30,385 nt of DNA from a virus, in IMG/VR virus record IMGVR_UViG_3300020378_000021, positions 1 through 30,385 of that record. The stretch is one strand, 5' to 3'. The notes beneath the pieces were generated by a model. It had not been told where the DNA came from. It did no database searches and saw nothing but the letters and a program-made list of their open reading frames with translations. The translations under genes and the position numbers were made by a program. Shown piece after piece: positions 7,932 through 19,900 of the stretch. Numbering within the stretch: the stretch's first letter is position 1; every line of letters starts with the position of its first letter.

Positions 7932-10900
7932 GGGCGAGCTTATATGTGCTATCTGTTAGGAATCTGCTTATAGTATTTTTACTACTTGCAAGACTTACTC
8001 CATCGTCATTCCAAATTTTACCAGTTTTTCTAATTATTCTTACTTCTGTATCAGCAAGAGGTGCAGTAACTAGTGTTAAAATGTTATTTTCAACAGTAAA
8101 TTCTGCTGGAACTACTACATCTCCTCCTGGACTATCTTGATCTAAAGTGCTATCGTACTCATAATAATTATAGTCAATACCATCATTAGCATTAACAATT
8201 GGAGTGGCTTTTCTTAATCTAGTTCCAGCAACAAAAACATCAAACTCGTTTACACTATTTGGTGTCCAGTTAAGGTTAAATGTTGTTGAACTACCGTCAC
8301 CTGTGAATGTTTGTGTGTATGTTGTATCTTGATACGGTATAGTTTCACTCACACCTTGATGGAATACTCTACTGTGTCTTGGATGCACGTCTTTTACACC
8401 AGTACCTAATGTTCCTCTTCTTAATTGTCTTAAAATATTTCCTTGTTTGATAAAATATTCTATTCTTTCGCCATTAATAAAAATTATTCCAGGTATAGCA
8501 AGTTCTCGATTTGGTTCGTCTAATCCATCTGAACTTTTTAGATTTATAGATAAATCATACCAATTTAAATCAGTTGCAAGTTCATATTCCATTGCACTAT
8601 TAATGCGTTTGTAATGATATCTGTTTAACACATCTTTGAAAATTCTATATGCAAATTTTTTCTTACTTACATCTGCTGTGAAATAAAGTATTTCAATTCT
8701 ATCATCTTTTATTGGCTGTTCACTTAGAATAATATATTCTCTATTATCAGACAGTGTATAATCTGCTTGCGAAGTTAAAAATTTACCATTTAAAAATACC
8801 CAAGCATATTCTGGACCCGGTATTTTCTTATCAAGTTTTATTTCGCCTTTGCTTAATAAATTTCTTGAAAGATAATTATCTGAACCTGCAGGAGCATTTT
8901 CATCTTCATAGGCAACACGTAAACTAAGTCTTTCAAACTCATTTGTGTCGTGATTAGAAAATACATATATTTTTACATCATCGTTAGGAATATCCTTAAG
9001 ACTTAATCTATCACTTTCAACAATATTAATACTATCTATTTTAAATTGTGTACTATCATCTGCCCACAAACTAGGTGTGTCATCTTTATCTGCAAGTAAC
9101 ACTAAATCTCTAACGTATCCTTGTAATTTGATGGTTACTTCTGATCCAGACTTTGTGTATTCTTGCACAGTTGCTATCACACTAGTGCTGTCATTAAGCT
9201 CAAAGTTTATTTTTTCTAATGGAGCATACTCAAACAAAGTTGCTGCATTTGTTAATTTCACCACAGTGTCTACAAAAAAGTATTGACTATCGTTTAATAA
9301 GTAAACACGCATTATATCTCCGCTTTTACCTACTTCTCTAGTGGTTAATTCAATTCTTCCATCAATAGTGCTAAACACATAATTAACTGGATCAACTATT
9401 TGATCATTGATATAAATTAGTACATCGCTTTGTTTAATTAATGTTTGGTCAATAAACTGCCAGTTATCAATTTCATAAGTTCTTGCAGTTGTCAAAGTAT
9501 GTTTTTTTACGTAACCTGCATCTAAGAAATCGTCTCCAACTTTAACTAAAATATTATGACTAAATGGTTTTTTGTTAAATGGTAACGGCACTGCGCCATT
9601 TACACCAAACGTGTGTGATCTGTTTGTAGTTACTGTTCTGTTAAATGTATCATCAATAGCAAGTTGACTGTATTGTTTTCCTGAACCTTTGTAAAGTGTG
9701 TACGTAATAATACTATTTGCCGGAGGCGTTTCTCCAAACACAATCATAATTTTATTTGCATTATCACCATATTCTGGTCCAGATGCATCTAATCCAAATG
9801 TTGTGCTAATTACACCATTTACACTAACTACTGCTGTGACGTTTTGTTCGAACTTATAATAAGTTACAAAATTGTTGGTTCTTCCATCACCAGTAAAAGT
9901 ATCACTTTCTATAATATTAGACCCATTTGTACCAATTGTCAATAGTGAAAGATGCTTGCCTACTGGTAATAAACTACTATCGCTAATTCTTAATACGTTT
10001 TCAGCATAATCAATTTCATACTGTGAAGTATCTAAAACAACGTTGTCTAATTTTACAATTACACTATCTTCGTTTGAAGGTAAACTTTCAATATAATATT
10101 CTGCACTAACACCATCTGTTTGGAAATTTTGTACAGTAATTGCACCTTGTCCGTCACTCACACGTTCAAAAACTTGTAAGTCAAGTGTATCTAAAATCTG
10201 TCCTGGTACATTTTCTTCTGTGCCTTTACTTGTAGTAGGTGATACAAAATCATCGCCGTCAATAACAATATTTGCTGCATCAATACCTGTTGCTGTGCTA
10301 AATTGTCCTGCTACATTAGTTAAATCCCCACCGCTTATTTGTGTATCAAAAATAACACCACTAGGTGTAACTGCACCATCGCTAGTTTCTTTTCTAACAA
10401 TAATAGTGTCACCATCTCTAGTAACAAGTAAATCTTCGTCTATTATAAATGTGCTTGTAATACCATCACCAACAATAGTTAACATTGTAGCAGTTTCGGG
10501 TGCTTCAGCTGTACCAAAATCTTCACTGTCAATTCTAGTTGGATCTACGTCAACGCCTGCTGTGCTTGCTTTGAAATATACATTGTATTTTATTCCAGCT
10601 TCAAATGGTTTGCTTACAGTAATAGATTGTGTGCTACCATCAAGTATAAAAACTTCATCTTCGTTGTTTGTGCTAAATCTATCAAATGGTGTTGATCCAA
10701 AGAAATCACCGTTGTTAAATCCCTGTGATGCGCCAAAACTAGCAGTGTCTATTTGAACACCTCCGTAGTCTACACCATCCATTAACTGTCCTAAATCTTT
10801 ACCAAATTGTCCTGAGGTTGGATTATAGAAAAAGTTTATTCTATCAGATGCAGTTAAGTAATCAATATCTTTGTCGTATTCAATTACAATTGCATCATTA

Positions 10901-13900
10901 ATTGCAGGTGCGTTTGTAAAAGTAATTTTACCATAATATCTTGGATAACTAGCAGTTGTATCTTTTACATTTGTTACTGTGTAATCATTTGATAGTTGTT
11001 CAACACCATTTACAGTAATTTTTGTATTTGCAGGTTTTACATTGATTGGCCATTTTAGAATATAATCAACTTGAGAACCTGTGCCTGTAAAATTCTGTGT
11101 AACATCTAAATCAGTAACAACATAAGCACCTGCTACACGATCAAACTTTATCAACATATGAGTTGCTCTTACTGGACCATTACCGATAATAGCAGTTGCT
11201 CTAGCTGGCTTAATTGTAGTACTATAATTTTGCTGTGTGCCTGCTGTTGTATTTGCTTGTCCTCCCATTCCACTATGATTAATACAGTAATAGTATAGTG
11301 TTGGAGCACCAGTTGGAACAGTAATTTCTGTATATGCACCTGGACTACCTGCTGTACCTACTTTGGTAACACCAGTTGTGTATTCTACTCCGCCGTCCCA
11401 AGTACCGTTTGCAGTAGTTGAAATTAATAGTTGATGGGTTGCATTAGAAGGATCACTCTGGTCGAATCTATAAGTTTGGCCTTCTAACAACGTAAGTATA
11501 GGACTTACATCTGCATATCCTTGGATATAATATTTGTTACCTGCACCATAGGTATTCGTGCCACTTGCAACAGTGACATTAAATTGGACTGTTGATGTTG
11601 AAACGTTTCCTTGATCTCCTTCAAAAGTTATATTAGGAGCTGTAATATATTTTAAGTTTGCAAAGTCAATTACTATACCTGTAACTCTGCCTTCGTTAAT
11701 AGTAGTAGAACCAATCACTGTTGGACCACCGCCTCCACTCATAACTACTCTAGGTGCATTTGTCCATCCGCTGCCGCCGTCTGTGAGTACAACTTCTTTA
11801 ACTTCAAAGCCAACATTATCAAACCAATTACGTTGTGGATATGTTGTAACAAATTCACTATAGTTTCTAATTTTGCTATCAACAACATTAGCAGTCTCTG
11901 AAACAATTTTTTGTGCGTTCAAATCGTAACGTGGAGGTAAATCAAAGTCAGTTACATTTGTTGCAGTTGGATCAATATTTTCATATGCACTTAAGAATTC
12001 TCTAATCTTTGTACTGTAAGGTTTTACTTCAGCAACATATTGATTATAACTTTCTAAACTATCACTCTTATATGTTGTTTTTTGTTCTAATGATCCAACA
12101 TTGTGTTTTGCTTTTACAAATGCTGTTTTGAATATCCAATCAATATTAGGTTGTTCTGCAAGTGCATAACGTACACTACTAAAGAATAATTTATTCCATT
12201 CTACTTTGAGTTCATCAACGAATATAGATTTGTTTATTGTTTGTAAAATTATTCTAACTTCTTCTCCAGCATCTCTGTCATATAAAGCACTATCATAAAC
12301 TGCTTTATCAAAACCAAATCTATCGTTGTTGTATAATAAACTACTAAACTCAATTGTGCCATTTTGTCTACCAATTGTTTCATAATTTACTGTATAATCA
12401 ACTTCTAACTGATTGTCTATTTTTCTTAATAGCAACCAACCGCCGGAACCAATACTTTCAATTTTAACAATATCACCAAGGTTGTCTTCTAAACCACCTA
12501 ATGCATAACTACCAGGAACCAAATAATCAATACTTGTTTCTTTGCTAAATCCTTCTGCGTACCAATCAATATATTTCCAGTACAAACTTGCATCGTAATT
12601 TTGATTGTTTATACGCACCCATTCTTTTTCAGTAGCGTTCCAAATATATGTTGCCCAAAATCCTAATAATGTTGTATCTGTTTTTATAAGTGCAGTAAAA
12701 GGTCTTACAGTAACAGTAGTTGTTGCTGGATTATAATTCTTTCCTTCATTTACAATATTTGCTTCAATAACTTGTCCTAAATTATTAATATATGTTTCTA
12801 TTTCTGCACCCATACCAGAACCTGTAATAGTAACTTTTGGTCCTCTACGTTTAGTATCAGTTGAGCTGTTGTATGCAGGATCAATATATCCTCTACCTGG
12901 ATTGGTAATTGTAATATTTGTTAATCTACCATCAACAATATCTACACTCAATGTAGCTTGTTGTATTTTACTTGTACCAATAAACCTTAAAAGAGTTTGA
13001 TCATCTACAGTAGTATCAAATTCTCTTGAGACTGTTGTAGGTTGTGGATCTTTTGCAGACAATCCACTAATATCAAATTCATCAACAATGAGTTTTTTGC
13101 GTAATACAAGATTTATTCTTTCAATTACTTGCTTCAGTGCTTCAGTTTTGTTTACAAACATAGTTTGTAATGGATCATCTAAAATACCATAACGTCTTGC
13201 TACACTCAAAGTAGTAACAGGTAACAATGTTCTTTGTTCATCATATCCAACTAAACTATCAATCCATTTACCTACTAGTCTGTCGTTTGGTTGACTTGTA
13301 GATAGCCCTTCGGTTAATAAATTGTACTCCCTGTGCAAGTTATTAATTTTAACTTCATCTGTGTTGTAATATTCAAAGTGTAAAACAGTATCAGTATCTT
13401 TAATTAAATTAGTGCAATTGTAAACAGCAAAATTATCAGCACCAAACATTGCTAAGAATCTATAACCGTTTCCTGCAGGATCTTCAATAAGAGATGCAAC
13501 AGCAGCAGCAGTGATATTTCTATTTTCGACAGCAGGTAAAACTTTAGTATTCTTTACCCAATAATAATACTTTGCAGAAAACAATCCACTTACAGGATCA
13601 TAAACATTTTTTCTTACATAACGTGTGTTACCGTATCTTGTAGAACCACTAATACCATCTGCTAATCCTTCAGTAGTATCTGCCACAGCGTCCCATTCGT
13701 CTGGTAATAATGTGCTTGATACCCATTCGTAAATATCAATTGTATATCCTGGTATAATTTTATTCCAAGTATTACTACTATAATCACTATTTTTTTGATA
13801 AGGATTGTACCACTTAACTGCATTCAGATCCCAAAGAAGTTCTCCTACACGTTCTTCTCCCCAAGGATTGACAATACCTGTGTCTGTGTTTCCTATATTA

Positions 13901-16900
13901 TAAACTGCTGGATCGTAATATAATTTATAATTTATTTCTCTTTCAGCAGCATTTGCAATTTTTCCTTGAATTGGATCAATAATATCTATATATGTGATTA
14001 AATCACTTGTAACACTATCATATAAAAATGCACCACGCATTTTTTCATAATCAATAAAATCTGTTGCTGCTCCTAGTGTATTCCAATTTGTTACATCTCT
14101 ATCGTGACGTAAATCAAAAATTAAACCAAACTTGCTATCACCTGTATCTAATCCGTCAAAACCTAAATACAAATGATTATTTTGATAAACTACTTCAACA
14201 TCATTAGCAGACGCTAAATCTCTTTGCAATGTTAAACCGTTGTCTACATAATACGATTCGTAATCTATAACTTCGCTGACTGTATAGATATCGTTTAAAA
14301 GTTCATATGTATAAGCTTGCGGTCTTCTTGTTGAAAAGTCGTATAACTTTGTAGAATTATTATCAAATGTAGTTTCATTTGTGTCAAATAATGTGCTACC
14401 AATATTAAGTCCATTAACACCTATAACACAAAGTTTGTTGTTACTAAATTCAACTTTATAACCAAATCTTTCATTTTTAGTTGCAGCAGGTGCTTGCAAT
14501 GTTTGTGTATTTTCAAACTGTTGAGTACTAGTGTTGTATTTGTATATGTAAACAATACCTTTGTCAATGCCTAAATCATCTGTTGTTACTATATCTTCTA
14601 AATTAGCACCTACTGCGATATAACTTCCATCATCACTTAGTGCTACACTTGCACCCCAAGAAACATTAGTGCTAGGAGATGTTATTGCTTCATAGAAAGC
14701 ATATCTACCCTCTTGCAATCTATAAACATTAACTTGGAATTCATTTGTTGAATTGTTGAACGCTGTGAAAGATAGCACTTCTCCATTTGTGCTTACACCA
14801 ATATTTTTACCAGCACTGGTTGTATTGTTAAATGCTGTGCTATCAGTGTCACCTTGTATTGTACTTGCATATGGCAAATATCCAAAACGGTCAATATTTA
14901 CATCAATGCTTTCCCATAATGCTATGTCAGTAGGACCGTTGCCACCTTTTGGAATGTCAACTTTTGCCTTGTACAATTGACCTTCTTCTTGTACAATAGC
15001 CCCTGTAACATAAGAATGAAAGTTGTCCCAGTCACCTCTAAATGTAGGATCAATTGTTCCTCTGAATTCCATTTGAGCAAAAGTAGTATCAAACATATAT
15101 ACTCTGCCGTTATTGCCTTCGCTGCGAACATAAAGTTTATATGTTTCGTCTGTTGTAAATGCACTTTCTAAACCAATACCAAATTTTTCGTCTGCTGTAG
15201 GTTCATTTGAAACAAATTGTTCAAGTAAAAAATAAGTGTTATCTAGTTGTTTTTTGTAAACATAAACACAACCTTGATTGTTTAATCCGCTTACGTAGCC
15301 CTCATCATCTGCAGGTATTTTGTAAACTTGTTCCCAATCTCTGCTGTTTGTGTTAATACTACTGCTATCATCGTCGGTGGCTCTTTTTGCTCTCCATAGA
15401 GTACCTCTATCGCTTACAATATCATCCTTCACAATGTTAAATGTTGATTCAGCTTCTCCTCTGTATCTTGTTTTTACATTGTTGGCAAGTGGTGCTGCAA
15501 CAAACATAAACTGTCCGTCATTTGAAAACTTTATTTTTTGACCAAACCCACTAGCATTATCGTGGAAGCCTGGAGTCATTTCAATTTCTTGTATAAAATT
15601 TAAATCTTGCGATTCGCTTGATCTAGTGTATATAAACACTTTTTCATCATCAGGTCTACCAACTGCAAAAATGCTGTTAACATCGTTAACTGCAAAACTA
15701 CTTGCAAAACCGCCATCTCCGCTTTCAACGTTGAATAATTCTTGTTTTTTGTTAAAAATTTTGTTGTTTTTAAACACACCAAACTTATCATTTGCTACGT
15801 TGTCTATCCAGATAGTGTTGTTTTCATTCAGCCCAAATTTATTAATGTCTGCATTTACACTAGTAGGAGTATCATAACGCTTTGATAATAATTTTGTAAC
15901 AATGCCAGCAGTGCTATCTCTTAAATCTAAACTTTCCTCTGGATATGTAATGTCTGCAACAACACTTACAAGTGTGCTAGAAATACTGCTTATTTTATAA
16001 AAACCATCAACTAGATCATTTACAAATTGCACACCAAATATTTCGCCTACTTGAAGGTCAGGTATAGAATCAAATCTTAAATCAAATCCTGTTGAAGTTT
16101 TTGTATATGTTTCTACTCTGTTTGGTATTGTAATATGTTGATAAATGTTCCAACTATTTCTTTCTGATGTAACCCAAATTATGTCGTCAACTGCAACATT
16201 AGAAATATCTAATTCTAAAATATCATCTGGAGTTTTTGCAAGAAAATCAACTTGATCTAAACTAACATATCCAGCAGTTTTTGCAAACTCTTCTGTGCTG
16301 TATTTTTTTGGAAATGGAGTTTTTGTGTAACCTTGTGGTTTGATATAAACTTTTGATTCTGGAATTTCATATACTAAATCTGTTCTGTTATTATTAACAG
16401 CATCTACTAATTCAATAATTTGAGGCTCTATTCTAAATTTAGTTTCATCTAATTTATATTCTAATTCATCAAACGTATCAGTAGCACCATACTGTGCATT
16501 TCTTATTGCCCATTCTTCATAAAACTCTAAACTTTCTTGATCGGCACTTCCTAGTTTATCAAAGAATTTAGTTAAACTGTTTAATGTACCTTTTTCTTGT
16601 ATAAAGCCTTGATAAAATTTATATTGACTTATATCATCTTCTATTATATTATCTAAGTATTCTCTCTTTTGATAACCAATCAAATGTTGTGCTAAACGCT
16701 GTTGTTCGCTGTCAAAGTTATCTGTATCTAAATCATAAAAGTCAGCAAATTGATTTACTTTATAATCAAAGTTAGTTTTCAAGCCGCTCTGTGGTTTTCC
16801 ATCTAATCTATTCCATTGACTACTATCAAATACAGATTGTCCGCTAATAAATGTATTTGCAGAATAATAAAATTCTTTATACTTAACTAGATCACCAAGT

Positions 16901-19900
16901 GCATAATCTTGCCATTGTTCCCATTCAGTTATATTTGCTTGATCATAAATGAAGCCTGGAATATCTAAATTACCATTCCAATTGTCTGTTCTATATCCTA
17001 CAACTTTTATACGCTCTTGTCTATAACCACTTGAAGGATTATATATTGTATCATTAAACACTGTGCTGTTATCAATAATTACACTGTGATCTTTTTGTAT
17101 TAAGCCTAGTTTTGCAAAGTAAATTGCACTGTCGCCACTAGCAGGTAGTATTTCAACACTGTTTCCAGCATCTCTACTTATACTAATACTAATATCTTTA
17201 ACAGCAGTACCATCTAAATTTAATATTTTATAATTAAAAATATTTTCTTGCACATTATCTATTACAAAATAGTCTTTGCTAAAATTAAGACTATTAGCAG
17301 ATGGACTTAATGTTATGATTGTACCAACTGCCCAATTTTGTGTTGTATAAAATAAAAATTCTTTTATACTTAAAGTCCAGTTTTCTACAGCCTCGGTTTC
17401 TTTGTTGAAATAATCAAAAACAAATCCTTGCTTTTTTAAATAATCTTCATATCCTTGTATAAAGTCTACAACTTCTTGAGCAGTAGATAAAACCGTTCCA
17501 TAATCTAATGTAGCAGTTATATTGCTGAAATTTTTTCTAAGTGTAGCAGAAGCGCCGCCAATAATTGGTAAGTCACGTAATGGTGTATAAAAACTATTAT
17601 CAAAAACTTCTGTTGTTGTATGACTTACATTTACTCTATAAAATGTGTTTTCATATCTAACAATCTTTCCTGCAATGTATTGTTTGTCTTCAGTCCAGTT
17701 TAAAAAGCTTTCACTTATGCCACCTACATTAATACTAATGTCATTACTCGATAACACAGGTGTACTATATGTAAAAACTGGATTTTCTTTATCGTATCCA
17801 CTTATCTTAAATCCATTAGAACGCTTTTCAATTATCACGCCACTGTATGTTACAGTTGTAAGAGGCGAACTTTGTATTAAGTCTATTTTATAATTTTCAA
17901 AAGGAACAAACACATTTCCTTTGTTACTAGGATTTTTACTATCAAGTACAAGTTTTAATTTTTCTTTGTCTGCAAAACCACCAAGTTTGAAAGCAATTTT
18001 TTGTTTCAAGTTTCTAAGCTTAGTGGTAAAGTTGCTGTACTGAGTTGTAATATCGCTAGACATATAGTCGTATATGTAATTGTTAAAACCTGCTGTTAGA
18101 ATATTCTGTTCATTAACTATTGTGTTTGTAAACAGAAGATTAGATAATTTTATACGCTCGCTTGTAACACCGTTGTACACAAGTTGTCCAACTAAGTTTC
18201 TACTCATTCTTGATCTATCAAAACCAACACCTAAAATTTGAGCTGGTCTATTAATCATAATTGCTTTTAATAAAGCAAACGGATATTCGCTGCTGCGTCT
18301 CCAAGCAGTTTCTGCTGGTGTGTGATCACCAAATTTAAAAGGCTGTCCATTTTGTACACCAAAACTAAATTCGTTTACATATCCGCTGTCAAGAGGACTA
18401 AGAATATTTCCACTTTGATCTACAGGAATATGTTTTGTCAAACCAGGACGTATAAATCTTTTATCTGTACGTATTAAGTCTGAAGATCTTATAATACCCT
18501 TTTCTAAATCTTCCCACAAAACTTTATTATCACTTGTGTATGGAGCAGGGCCGTACTTGCTTTCCCACCAAGTAGGTTGAACAGAAAACCCTAACATTTC
18601 CCAAGGACGTAAATTAGGACTGTCAGTGTCATATGCATTTACATAGATACCACGCCAAAATCCTGCTAGTGGTTTATTGTTTTTGCTGCTACCAAAACCA
18701 TAGTTATATGTAAAAGTTGCTGCTTCTTGAACAAATGTATTTTCTGTATAGTCAGCATTACCAGCTTTTGTTAACCAGTTTACAAAATCACTGATTAGTA
18801 TTCTGTTTAAATCTTTAGTTGATACTTTGCTGTTTCTGTATTCACCGCTTATATAATCATATACATCAAAAATACTACTATCATAAGGCACTTTTAAATT
18901 ATTGTACACTCTTTTTTCAAATTCAAGCAACAAGTCGTCTCTGTAATCTTGATAACCAATAATAATACTTCCATCGTGTCCTCTAATTACAGTTTGATTT
19001 TCTTGATAAGTTGTATCAACAAATACCTCAGGTTTGTATGCAGGAAATAATCCTAATTTTGTTGGTGTCTGTGGAATATAACTACCGTTTGTTGTTTCGT
19101 ATTCATATATTTCAATAACATCATCAACTGCTAAATTGAAATCAGTGTCGAATTGCACAAAGCCTTCTGTTGTAAAAGTGTAATCTAAATTATGACAAAC
19201 TTGTGTTCCATTCACATATACATTTACAGCTTTCTCACTTAATACTGTTAAAGTGAAAGGCGCACTTAAAGCATAAAATTTAATATCAGTATCTAACACA
19301 GTATGTGTTATTTTTTTGTTTGCACCAATACCTAACATATCTGTTTGATAGAAAGGCATCGAAGATTTTTTATCTTTTACTAAGCTTAATAATACTGTAT
19401 CAACTTGTTCTTTGATTGAACCAGATAAGTCTAAGTTTTCTGCTTCTTGTACAAAAGCTCTTTTAAATTTGCTGTATTCATTTTTTGCAAAATTTATAGC
19501 AGCAATCAAATTATTTTCTTTGTTGCTAATGCTAAACAAGGGTAAATTAATTGGTCCGCTGTGTTGTACGAACTTGCGTCCATATTTTTTAACATTTCCT
19601 AAGTCACGTAAATTATTAGCACCTGGTTGTTTACCTACAAAGTTTGGAACTTCTTCTGCAACACTGTCTACGTGATCACTAACTTCTCCTAATGTAAATT
19701 GTGTAATATCTTCATTAAGTGGATTTCTTTCAAAGTTATGTGGTGTTTCATAATAACCTACACTTGTTTTTGTTGCAGTCTTAGAATGTGCTTTTATAAT
19801 GAGTATATCATTTACATCTAAATCTTTAAAAAATTGTACACGCTTGTCGTAATTTGAATCTATTGCAAAATTAAAATCTACACCTTCAGTTTTGACTTCA

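Noticed and set aside
10220-10756. Open frame of 178 codons on the plus strand inside the giant gene
   Set aside because: Antisense shadow in a gene of 14 kb, where a few such frames are expected by chance. No motif or ribosome site seen.
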